Below, in pieces: positions 47,239-57,127 of a DNA stretch of 64,000 nucleotides. Origin of the DNA: Sarcocystis neurona (taxonomy: Eukaryota; Apicomplexa; Conoidasida; Eucoccidiorida; Sarcocystidae); contig KL647289.1 of NCBI GenBank assembly GCA_000727475.1, forward strand, positions 4,220,019 to 4,284,018, read 5' to 3'. The notes under the pieces are model-generated. The model worked only from the letters and a program-made list of their open reading frames with translations. It was not told where the DNA came from and searched no databases. Within the stretch, counting starts at the first letter, position 1; the number at the start of each line of letters is the position of its first letter. Position numbers and translations under genes: made by a program.

Positions 47239-48000
47239 GTTATGCGTCTCGCATCATGTTCAGAACTTTACTTCGCACTGTCTGAGGACACACCGTGTTG
47301 GCTTGAAACCGAATACAGAATTAAGGCAGAGGCGTGGGTTTCTGTCGTTTGCTGCTACTTTGAGCCACAGTTGGAGCTTCACGTCTGGTGACACCCCTAA
47401 TTCTCCTGTTACTCTTCCAGTTAGAGTAGTTGGCAGCCATGATCCGAGGGCAGGTCATTTTTGGCTTGAATTCTCTGCGCCACTTATGCTTCATCTTCGG
47501 GAAGAACCAGTCAAGTTGACAGCCTTCTGTAGAACGAAGCACAGTTGTAACGATATCTCTTCTGTCTTTCTTGTAGGACGCTCCCTACAAATTTTGCGAC
47601 AATTGATTTCAGGTTGCTGAGACACTTCAATCGACGGTGACAGCTACAGGAGTCTACATGCTGGCGGTGTATGAGGACTTCCATGCTCTCATCCTTTGTG
47701 GACGTACAAGGCTCCACACACGTCTTCCAAATTGTGAGGACAGCTGCCAAAGCCCGATATTTTTGCTCGAGTGAACTGGCAGGATCATGTGGCTGGTGTA
47801 AGCAGTTGAGTGACATTTGTACTGACGAAATCGTTGGAATGCTGCGCAGTGAAATGCGCCTTTTGTGGTGCGGAGTGCAATTTTGGTTGTTAAGCAGTAT
47901 CCTGCTTCCCCTCATGAATGGTATTCACCAGTCGAGCGCAGGCGGTCACACCAATCAGCTAGCTGCGCAAATGGATATTTCACTGCAGCAGGTCTCGGTA
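47239..48000 (+). CDS. Probable emp24/p24 (GOLD domain) family protein, partial
   Basis: Exon 47239-47387 reads SELYFALSEDTPCWLE ... EPQLELHV and ends in phase 2 at GTGACA. It joins at 47437 to HDPRAGHFWLEFS ... PVKLTAFCRTKHSC. The order matches the GOLD domain: LxFxL near the N terminus, Cys-Trp-Leu-Glu like the family CFxE, a VxDPxG-type turn, and the second Cys of the disulfide. A downstream plus frame then gives a helical segment (QLSDICTDEIVGMLRSEMR) followed directly by a hydrophobic span (LLWCGVQFWLLSSILLPL), again the p24 order of coiled coil then membrane anchor. p24 proteins are cargo receptors cycling between ER and Golgi. The signal-peptide exon and the link between the GOLD and membrane parts are not resolved. 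Confidence 0.5.
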
Positions 48001-48572
48001 AGAGGTTTCCGTAGCCAAAGCACGCGATACTCGCGGGCAAAATCCAAATAAGAGTCGCTAACCCTTCCTCGTTAACATTTTTAGGGACTAACACAGTGTC
48101 CCTCAATTTCTTGCCAACGTTTAGATCTCTTCAAGACCACAGCGCAGTATTTGGAATCTAATTCCCGTAGGCAGGCCTTTTTGTAACTTGGAGAGTCTTC
48201 AGAATGTGCATCCAGCAAGAGACGCCGATACAGTGTGTCTTTCTCAGTAGAGCTAGAGTTTTTTCGTATCTCGCCGCGATAAGACACTTACCCGAACAAG
48301 CTACCCTCTCTCTAAAGAAATATCACTAACACCTGCGTGCCTCACTTGCGACAAGTCTCACGGCTTTGTTGCATCGCGGAGAGTGCCTTACTGGCTTTGA
48401 TCAGACCAACCAATGACCTCAAGGATTCAACTCAAAGGAGGTCGGAACATTTTTGACCTTCAGCACAACGACCGGAGATGTACCAAAATAGAGCCAGGGT
48501 ACACTTGTTGGGGAGATTCACTTAATCTTTTCTGGCCAGCCTTTTCCTTAAGAGTGGATACGCTGCAGTAAA

Positions 48573-49730
48573 GTGGCAGGGCGACGTCCACGAGCATTGA
48601 CCAGAAGCAACATTGGTGCTCAAGCTGTTTCCACGAGCGTGTCAGGAATTGAAGAAAACGGTCTTTCCTGCAAAACGACAAGGCGGTCTGGTCACCTAAT
48701 CGACGGCCAGCGATTATCATACTTCCGCGAGACCAGTGTCGTCGCCTACAAACGAGCTTTGTCGCTCGCTGATAAAAATCAAACATTTTACCTGCTTGGT
48801 AGCGCAGCGCTCACACTACACCGATAGCTGACATGCAGGTCCAACCTCTAGGCCCCTACTCTCTCGTCGCCTCTTTTGTAGCCTTTAAAAAGTGTAAGTC
48901 AGCAGAGTCACACGACGGAGTCGGCCGGCTCTAGATCTTCGCATACAGAGCTAGTATATGTATTTCTTGCACCGATTGAAAAGCCGTCGTACCTGACTGC
49001 CTCGTGGTAGGAGCTTTATTCGGCTGCACTGGGAAGTAACATGGCCTCGCAGGCACACGTCTGCGTCATACTTCTCATGGTTGCCTGTCACGCTGCGCAA
49101 GTGCAAATGGGCTTTTCCCGCTATTTGGCTTGTCTACAATCCTACTCATGAAGACGTTCGTGATGAAGCTTGTAAATCACAGTCTGAAGATATATCCAAG
49201 CCGCTGTCACTTGAGTAGGGCGTGTGAGACGGAGAGTTGCAGAAAGGAGCTACTTCAACAAAAGGAGACACTTCGACTTTATCTTGTCTGCGGCGCCATG
49301 TTGTCACAACCTAGGGCATACAGTGTAAGACCATGAGACGTGGTGGAGCAAAAGTGAACGGACGAAGGTCTTCCGCCTGTAGCATTAGTTCTACACTACG
49401 GAGGAGAGACGAGATTGCCCAGTCAGGACACCACAGTTTCCGTCGCTGCTACGTACTACTGTAATTCAGCCAGCTTACGGACTCACTGCCGAAGCTGTCT
49501 GCATCCTCGACTTTCTTGCTGTCGCAGTATCTGACGCTCCGCACGACGGCAAACTGGAGTTTAAGACCGCGGCAGGGGAAGTTCTACCTGCCTTTACTTC
49601 TGCGTTCAACAGTTGCAATGACGTTGTCCATCGTTTCTTGATGTCAGAGGCAAGGAAAGTCGGCAACAGTGAGGGGGAGCGACCAGTAACTTTTGACGTG
49701 TGGTCTGAACAAATTCATTCGCCACAGTGA
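48573..49730 (+). CDS. Spliced gene of unknown function
   Basis: Best supported are the last two exons: a frame to 49324 (SRACETESCRKELLQQKETL ... MLSQPRAYS, GTAAGA donor) and 49389-49730 (FYTTEERRDCPVRTPQFPSL ... AYGLTAEAVCILDFLAVAVS ... VTFDVWSEQIHSPQ, stop), joined in phase 0. The last exon has no Met and would be missed by ATG-based searches. A coding-like frame at 48573-48827 and another at about 49,050-49,217 may be upstream exons or a different gene. No family is recognised. Confidence 0.45.
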
Positions 49731-50095
49731 CACACCAGGCCCAAATTTTTGGCCGACACTCTGTTTAAAAAAGAAGTTCATGCCTCCGCACGAATAAGCT
49801 TTCGACGACCGGGTCTGGAGTTACGTGAGTGCTTAGCCTCCTTTCACCTTATCGTCAACCTTGATATTCCGGCACGCAGGGGGACTCGCAACACGTAAGC
49901 TCCACAGGAAAAGGTCACTTCCGCGCCAACGGCAGCAGCAGGAACTGCGGCAGCAACTGGAGGCAAAGCAAGAGCACCGCCAGAAGCAATTTACTGTGGA
50001 AGATCACTAAAGCTGCCTTACCCGGGCGCGTACCGCCTAACTGGTCTCGATGCACACGGCCGGCCACTTGGTGGATATTCAGGCCCTAAAGAACC
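49731..50095. other. No gene seen
   Basis: Short stretch between two spliced genes. It contains one of the few AGC clusters of this half (about 49,928-49,985) and no supported frame. Confidence 0.4.
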
Positions 50096-50104
50096 GTGTC
50101 CTGG

Positions 50105-51003
50105 ATGACCCGCACAACAGGAAGGGAAAGGCTCCTAGACCCAGGCGGTCGGGCCACGCCCTTTCTGCCCGCTGAGGGAATCACGGTGCCCCATTGTCCG
50201 AGTTTCGCTATTTCAAAAAGGCTTTATGCTGCACACCAAGCTGCTATAAGCTTGACGCTAGGGAAGCCTCGCAGCACTGATCGGTGCCCCTCAGATGAAG
50301 AAAAAAAAAAGGCCACCTTTCGGTGTGAAGAGGTCGTGGCCTCTGAAACTGGATATAGTACAGCCTTCAAGTCGTGTATGATATTTCCACGGCATTCTAA
50401 CACGTGAGTGCGACGAGTGGCCTGTTGTACGCTTATCTCTTTTAATGTATGCGGAGACACCGCCCATGATCTGGCGGGCGCCTGCGACGCTGCTGCGTTG
50501 AAAGACAACCACAATTCTATTAACAAGCCCCAGGCGTATTAGGCATGGGAGTTAGCGAACAAGGACGCAATACGAAAACTGGTGCTTTCTTGTGAAAAGC
50601 TTGTCGGCGTTTTTCCGTGCAAGCGCCAGGGTCTGGTTTTGCCCACTTACTCTCATATACTTGACACGTAGGGAAGGGAAAGAACTGCGTACACGAGCCA
50701 GGCGCGCCGGCTAGATGAATGGAGACGCCACACTAGTGTCTTTATGGGAAACTGATTTTGTGCCTTTATCATTCTTTCAGGCGCCACACTTTCCAGTCTC
50801 CTTGTGAGACGGCAACGGCCACTTCTCCAAGGCAATGTGCAGCGTATCATGCGATGCTACTCGTGCTGCAAGCTGCCATAGGTCTGACGGACGTTGAAGA
50901 CCATGCAACAAGGTACAAACAATCACAGACTACCAGTCGCCGCAGCTTGTTCACCAGAACATGCCATTCACCACATCAGCGGAAACTTCAACATTGGCGA
51001 TAA
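50105..51003 (+). CDS. Two-exon hypothetical protein
   Basis: Exon 50105-50403 ends ...TGYSTAFKSCMIFPRHSN before GTGAGT. Exon 50781-51003 follows a TTCTTTCAG acceptor (RHTFQSPCETATATSPRQCA, MLLVLQAAIGLTDVEDHATR) and stops at 51003. The phase 2 join is consistent. The product is about 170 aa with a hydrophobic helix near the middle of exon 2 and several Cys. The start Met is a guess. Function is unknown. Confidence 0.4.
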
Positions 51004-51676
51004 GTTTAATTTGCGGGAGGACAAAACGCTAAATCTACACTTGCACCGCAGCAGGCAGCTACACCCGCCTCAAGAGGCAACTGGTCGAAGAATCCACGCC
51101 GCTGAAGAGCATCATATAATACATCACACCGAAAGCAGTACCCGGTCACAGGCGGTATCCAGTGCGCTTGATGCGTCCGTAAACCAGTACAACGACTCAT
51201 GGGCTCCGTCTCCTTCCAGAACTCCACCGCCGGGAGCGGGTGAGCACCAGGCTTGGACGGGAATCGCAGCAAACTCTACGTTTGCGTTGAATCGCATCGC
51301 CTCTTGGAAAGATTACACGGCTTGCCCTTCGCCATCCGCGCCTGTTGCGCAGGTGGTATGCCAGAGTGGCACGTCCAGCGACACTCACACGGAAAATGTC
51401 GACAATTCAGTCGGACTTCAAATACAAGGCGAAACGTGCGCGAGATTCATGAATCACTGTAACGTCGCCCGGGCAGCATCTGATATAAGGCAACGGAGCG
51501 CCTCCCTCCAGGCACGCCAGGACGTATTCTGCTGGAAGGAGCTAGTGCGGCCGCCTGCGGCTAGGTCACTTGTTGGAAAGAGTGGGCAGCATATAACAGC
51601 CAACGAAGGTATACTGTCAACAACGCTACCGGCTGTGGATACGCACTCACCTATAACCGCGGATGCATTTGATGAG
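50946..51676 (+). CDS. Likely exon of an unknown gene upstream of the CCCH exon
   Basis: A frame open from 50894 to 51838 loses coding character after ...ITADAFDE, which lies exactly at a GTAAGG donor at 51677. It is His/Gln/Ser-rich (HISGNFNIGDKFNLREDKTL ... EEHHIIHHTESSTRSQAV) with later Cys-containing parts. It overlaps the end of the preceding gene model in another frame, so one of the two must change. It could be the 5' part of the CCCH gene. Confidence 0.4.
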
Positions 51677-52115
51677 GTAAGGAACGAGTGCAGGCGGAGC
51701 AAGGTATGCCCACAATTGCGCGAATCGTGGGGCACAAAGGGCTGGGACGGACATAGCATGATTATTGCTGTTCATGCTTTTGGCACTCACCACAAGCTAA
51801 TTGGCCCTCAGACCGCTTCGCAGACACGGGGGAGATAGTGGAAAGATCGTTCTCAAGAGAAAACTAGAGAAGTTGCGCTGACGCTAGTGCCACGCATTTG
51901 GATGCGAGAACAGTTTTCTATGACGTTTCAATGCTTACTCTTAGGATACAAGAAAGATCGGCTGGACACCGTCGAACAAAGCAAATCCATCCAGCGAGAG
52001 CGTCAGTGTAGACTTGGTGTACCAAAAGCTCACCGCTATCCCGTTTGCCGATACGCGGCGGAACACTGGGAAACAAAACTCATGTAGACAATTGAATGTA
52101 TACGGAGACGAGAAG

Positions 52116-53010
52116 ATGGAAGCAGATGATGCTGTTGCATCTGCCAACGCTCTTCTGGCTGCAACTGCAGCGCGGGAGGGGCTCTGCTCGTCCCCCGCCG
52201 AAATACAAGCGGATGGGACTATTCGTTGGAATAGTATTTACTGCAAGCATTACCTCTTCGGCCGATGCGCACGCAGGCGCTGCCGCTTTGTACACGGAGA
52301 CCGTGAGACCGTGATGCAGCAGCGGAGACTTCTAGAAATGGCGACTGCTGCAGCAGCAGGGGTAGCTGCGACCTTTGAGTCTCAGACTGGTTGTTCTACA
52401 GGAACGTCAGAGGCGGAGCAGTTGGGAACTACAAGCGCGTCTGAGAGCCGTGCACACTCCGTCAGCATCCAAAACGCTTCCGGGCGGCTTTTGTCGTCTG
52501 CAGGCTTCGAGAGAGGAGTCGTGAACGGTAGTGTTGATCAAGTAGCTGCTACGAATGCAGTTGTGGCTGGCATCAGCATCACAGACGCCGACGTGGAATT
52601 CTACAGCAAACAGAGTGTGCAATCTCACCAGCATCTTCATGGCAGAGCAATAATGAATGTAAGCTTCACTGAGGCAGAGAAAGCCGTGTGTGCGCAGGCC
52701 CAACATCGTGGAGGAGTTAGAGCTAGCGGCTGTGCAGGACGAGAGTCTTTCAGAAGAGCTGGCAGTGCTGTGGCCGTGGTGGACTGTGTAGAAAGCATGC
52801 GGCGCGGCGAAGTGGGCGCTATGTCAAATCAAGGATCAAAGCCTGGGAGGATCGATCAGACAGTCGCTCTGTATGCTGGTGACAAATACGGGGTAGCTCC
52901 CCGACTGCTGCCTACGGCGAAAACAAGGTTGCAACCATCTAGGAGCAGTGATAATTCCACCCGGATCGCGTTTTCAACAGAGGAACGCTGCGCTTGCGTT
53001 GACGTGACAG
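52116..53010 (+). CDS. CCCH-type zinc finger protein, N-terminal exon
   Basis: The Met at 52116 starts an Ala-rich helix, then IRWNSI and one zinc finger at 52242-52295 with spacing C-x7-C-x4-C-x3-H (CKHYLFGRC, ARRRC, RFVH). Single CCCH fingers of this spacing bind RNA and act in mRNA decay, splicing or translation control. The rest of the exon is Ser/Ala/Gly-rich without another domain. It ends at a strong GTAAGG donor (53011) in phase 1, so the protein continues downstream, though no phase 1 acceptor was identified confidently. The frame extends upstream of 52116 (QLNVYGDEK), so an earlier exon is possible. Confidence 0.7.
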
Positions 53011-53521
53011 GTAAGGAATCACTGTGTTCTTGGGAACAGGTATATATATGCTGATAGTCCCAGTTGCAAGAGAAGCTGGAGTCCAGCAAATTTGCTGATT
53101 TACTTTAGACTTTCGAGTATCCAGCCTGGTGGTTTTTATAGAGACAAGGTGAGCAACTGAAGACAAGAAAATCTTCTGGAGTCGCTAGTACTTAATTTCA
53201 CTCTTTCACTGCGATATGAAGAAGTTACTAAGAAGGAACATCTTCGGTGGAGTGGCTGATCATTGATAGCGTGCAGGCAGCGCAGCGTAACAGTCATCAT
53301 GCGAGATGTATAAATGACTGGCAGGGAAGAAGCCTGGCAGCACAAAGGGTGACAGGTCATCAATATAAAGGCCAAATTGAAGTGAAGAGCGCTCCTTCTT
53401 GAGGCACGTTGGGTTCGCCCTGCACCGCAAATCAGGCGACGAATTTCCTACGTTGAACAGCTGTTCGGCAGAAGCTCCGAAAAGTCACTTCTGTTAGCGC
53501 GTTTAGAGTAGCGCGCTGTTT

Positions 53522-54163
53522 GTGCCGTTTTCTGGAAGTCCAGATGTCTCCGGCAGTCTGTTACAGTTCAGCCTGGTCTACAGTGGGCTTTCATTTCTGC
53601 CAAATGCGTTCCGCCTCTTTTGTGTGCCCAGGACAAAAGAATCGGCCCCTGCCACAGACGACGCCGCTTTCCTTTCTGCAGCCGCAGCAACAACGACTCA
53701 GTCGCGTGCCATCAGCCCCTTGTTGGTCGCAACCAATGCACGATTGCTACAGGTTCGCACGCTTTTTTATCATTTCCCTGAGCTCCCTGTTGTCATAGTC
53801 AAAGATCGCGCAACTGCGTCAGGCACGTATCCCAGAATGCAGCTGCGGCACTACCAGGAAGCTCCGCAGCTTTCTGCGGAGGCACCAAACTGTGAGTGCG
53901 CACCCCCTGAGTCGTTCGTGCTTTTAGCTGTAATCGTTTTTGCAGGCACACGCTGTCAGGAGTGCGCGGGTCACTTGCTGTCGAGGACTCCGAAGTGCTT
54001 CACCCGGTGCGTCGGACTCAAAGGTTCTGACTATCAAGTTTCCGTGTTCGCTTCGGACAGTAGATGGTATTCACAAGTAGTTGACGAGAAGTGCATTTGT
54101 GACACTTCGTCCTGCCTGATAAATAAATACGTCTCATTCTCAAGAAAGTGGAGCCCACAATAG
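53522..54163 (+). CDS. Unknown protein exon(s)
   Basis: Coding-like frame with LVYSGLSFLPNAFRLFCVPR and ISPLLVATNARLLQVRTLFY. A possible 54-base in-frame intron lies between GTGAGT after ...QLSAEAPN and TTTTTGCAG. Beyond it a Cys-rich tail (CQECAGHLLSRTPKCFTRC ... EKCICDTSSC) leads to a stop. Its position after the CCCH exon suggests the same gene, but the phases did not match for the sites I examined. Confidence 0.4.
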   Translation: MPFSGSPDVSGSLLQFSLVYSGLSFLPNAFRLFCVPRTKESAPATDDAAFLSAAAATTTQSRAISPLLVATNARLLQVRTLFYHFPELPVVIVKDRATASGTYPRMQLRHYQEAPQLSAEAPNCECAPPESFVLLAVIVFAGTRCQECAGHLLSRTPKCFTRCVGLKGSDYQVSVFASDSRWYSQVVDEKCICDTSSCLINKYVSFSRKWSPQ

Positions 54164-54316
54164 TGGCAAAGCTCGCAAAAATTGTTATGGGGCCACGCAG
54201 GTTACACGTGAAAACAAACGCACTGCGACGCGCTACGACGATTTCACGGAGACACAAATATTCCGCTTCGCGTATAACTCGTTGCAGTTGACTCGGTCAC
54301 TGGAGCTGCTCACGGA

Positions 54317-57127
54317 TTGAAATGCCTGAGGGATAATTGTTACGGAACTGTAGTGCAAACCCTGTACGCGCGTGTCTTCTGTGCGTGCCAGATCGACTCG
54401 CTTGCTGCAAGCGTGCAAGGAACAGACCATGACCTTCGCCCTCTCGCCTGCCGCGTCCCCTTGGCCGTATCTACTGTCCCCGCCCCTGGACACTGTACGC
54501 GCGAACACACTGTGGGTGGCGTGAGCTGCTCCAGATCTCAGACGCAGGAAGTCTCGACAACGCCACGAATGATCCCGACCTGGAAGCCCTTTGCCGTTCA
54601 GCCGGATGCGCCCGGTGGCATCACCAGAAATTCTGCTGTGTTCGCCAGTTCACTGAAGAGCAGAAGCGGTGCGCTACCATCCGTTGCATCCGTCTCAGCG
54701 GCGGCACACAAGCACAAGGTTGGAGAGGGTGCAGCAGAGAATTTTTTTCCGTCTCGTGGCTCTCAGTTCTCTGAAGCAGAACCTCCAAAACTCGCCTTTG
54801 ACGTCGGAAATGTAAATGACCTCTACATCTTAGTGGGAGAGTCGAAAACGGCGTCTTGTCCTGCGCCCAGCTTGGCTCTGTCCCGTGATCAATCTGTGCG
54901 TCAACCTTCGCAGCAAGGGCAGCAGGCGGTCTCCTCTACATACAGGCTGTTCGATTTTACGCCACCAGAAGACAAAGGTGACCGTGGAGAGGGCAGCATC
55001 GAAAGTACTCAGATTCCAATGTGTTCCTCTACTAGCCGCCTCTTCGGCTATGACAAACTGTTTGCGGAAGCCAGTGACATTGAGCTGCGCTCGCATTCAG
55101 AACACCGGTTGACTTCTATCGCGACGAACCCTTCAGGATTTTTAACAGCAAGTGGAAAAACTTCCAGGAAAAAGATAGCGCCAATTGGTAGAGTGGACCC
55201 AATCACCCCTCGTCTGGAGAGCAGCGCTGTTCACAGACTTTCTTTCTACCGAGCTGTATCCCAGCGTGATAAGGCTGGTCAACTAGCTGTGTCGACTCAA
55301 ATCCCGGAATGTCAAAAGGAAACACGCTGGCACACTGGCGAGTCCTGCGTCCAAAGTGGCAATACCGCCAGCAAAGGGAGAGACATAACTATGACTGGAG
55401 ATATTCGCTTCGTGCAGGCGGCGGAGTCGCTTTCTGAGCGCTACGGCATGCCTTTTATGTGTGTTTTTGTGCCACAGCGGGGGTATGTGATTCAGTTCCT
55501 AGAAGGTCCCCCTCATTGCGTGCGTAGTGTCGCTGGGCTGACATCCTCCTGTCCGGATTCAGAACACCTCAAGAAAACGATTTCCGAACTGGTAAAATGC
55601 GTACTCGACAACAGTGAGTACGCCCTGGGGAGCTCCGCAAGTCCAGTGAATCCCTGGCCTCCACCTACAGCTGTGGGAGATGAAAAGGTGTGCGGCATTA
55701 CTTCTGCGGCGCTCCCACAGAGCCAAACGCCGACGGCAACGCAGACAGCTTTGACTGCGGGTGACCGGCTCCACGCATTCGGTCAGTCAGGAGCTGAGGG
55801 ATTGTCAGTCTTCGCGTCGTCGGGATTGCTTTGGAACATGCCACATGCGGGACGACTGGAAAAAGAACATGGAAAAAATTCCGTGGACGCTGTCGCACAG
55901 GACATCGGCCGCAGCGGTACCCTCATCGAAAGCAATGGTGCTCCAACCGCTTCGTTACTGTCTGTGTTGTCAAGTCTGCCGGAGCTGGACTTAGTCGAGA
56001 CCAAAGGAGTGAAGGCGGGAGGCTGTCGCCTAGAAGGCCAGCAAGGAAACGGGGTCGTCAATCAGATGCCTGCTTCTCCACTAAACTTAACAAGTTGGTT
56101 GGAGCGACAACAGTCAAATGGGCAGCCGGCGCGACGATTGGATCCCTCCGACGATCGCTTCTTCACTTTACTAAACGTCTCTGCAGGCCAGAACTCACTT
56201 AGTGCGTGTCCCGCGACAGAGAACTTACACCAGTTAACAGCTCCTGAATGTCGAGCCGCCTCTGTTTCAGCTATTGCAAGTGCCACACCTGCCGCGTGCG
56301 GCGGAGAATCTCCGAAAAAATCTGCCAACCAAGCAGTGGCGGAGCCTCCAAGTCGAGATGAAATAGCCCACACTTTGGTGTCGCAGAAGGCAGTAGAGCA
56401 ACGGGAACCGCTTCAGACACGAACAAGAGACGCCCGTGTGAACCACGCTGTCATGCACCTGATGACATTGGGGCCAGAGGTTTCCACTTTTCCTTGTCTA
56501 CAAGCACCACATCGTGAACATCGTGACGACGCGCAGCAACAGGAATCATGGCAGATGTGGCAGACGACACCTCAGGATGTTAGGTGTTGCACTTCTACAG
56601 TACAGGACGGCGGGGATAATAGCGAAGGGAACAATGCAAGCACAGCTTACGGGAGTTTTTGGAGTCTAACAGCTAGTGGGAGTCTTCCCAGCAGTCATCG
56701 GGGGAGAGGAGGAACAAGTGAAAACAATTTATCAGATAAGGATGACGGAGACAAAACACTGTTTAGAACCGTGCCACACCCACGTACCCCTGTGGAGGCT
56801 GCAGGCACAGGCTTACGCTACACTAATTTTTTGATGGTGCAAGAGGAGGAGAGGAAACCAGCAATGATATTATCACGTACTTACAGTGGTACTCAATGCG
56901 GTGCCACGAACGGCTGCCAGAAGGTCTTCGCGGAGTCAATACGCAAGGCAAGGCAATGGCAGCACACGGCTCCCAGAAGTCAGAGCGTCAGCGGTTGCGA
57001 AGGAGCGCGAATACAACTTCTGACTCAAAAAGGCAGTGAACGTGGAACTCGCTGGAAACGCAGCGGCACTGCGGACGAGCTGTCGTCGTCGCCTCGTTGC
57101 GTTATGCGCGCTTTCACTCCCCGGTAA
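54317..57127 (+). CDS. Large Ser/Thr-rich protein of unknown function
   Basis: An uninterrupted 936-codon frame, far longer than expected by chance in this repeat-poor DNA. Most of it is polar and disordered in appearance (Ser, Thr, Gln, Gly, Pro). One compact block near 55,395-55,610 (RFVQAAESLSERYGMPFMCV, FVPQRGYVIQFLEGPP, LKKTISELVKCVLDN) looks folded. The N-terminal 30 residues may be non-coding and an internal start or acceptor is possible. It could be the 3' exon of the CCCH gene or a separate gene. Confidence 0.6.
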   Translation: MKCLRDNCYGTVVQTLYARVFCACQIDSLAASVQGTDHDLRPLACRVPLAVSTVPAPGHCTREHTVGGVSCSRSQTQEVSTTPRMIPTWKPFAVQPDAPGGITRNSAVFASSLKSRSGALPSVASVSAAAHKHKVGEGAAENFFPSRGSQFSEAEPPKLAFDVGNVNDLYILVGESKTASCPAPSLALSRDQSVRQPSQQGQQAVSSTYRLFDFTPPEDKGDRGEGSIESTQIPMCSSTSRLFGYDKLFAEASDIELRSHSEHRLTSIATNPSGFLTASGKTSRKKIAPIGRVDPITPRLESSAVHRLSFYRAVSQRDKAGQLAVSTQIPECQKETRWHTGESCVQSGNTASKGRDITMTGDIRFVQAAESLSERYGMPFMCVFVPQRGYVIQFLEGPPHCVRSVAGLTSSCPDSEHLKKTISELVKCVLDNSEYALGSSASPVNPWPPPTAVGDEKVCGITSAALPQSQTPTATQTALTAGDRLHAFGQSGAEGLSVFASSGLLWNMPHAGRLEKEHGKNSVDAVAQDIGRSGTLIESNGAPTASLLSVLSSLPELDLVETKGVKAGGCRLEGQQGNGVVNQMPASPLNLTSWLERQQSNGQPARRLDPSDDRFFTLLNVSAGQNSLSACPATENLHQLTAPECRAASVSAIASATPAACGGESPKKSANQAVAEPPSRDEIAHTLVSQKAVEQREPLQTRTRDARVNHAVMHLMTLGPEVSTFPCLQAPHREHRDDAQQQESWQMWQTTPQDVRCCTSTVQDGGDNSEGNNASTAYGSFWSLTASGSLPSSHRGRGGTSENNLSDKDDGDKTLFRTVPHPRTPVEAAGTGLRYTNFLMVQEEERKPAMILSRTYSGTQCGATNGCQKVFAESIRKARQWQHTAPRSQSVSGCEGARIQLLTQKGSERGTRWKRSGTADELSSSPRCVMRAFTPR

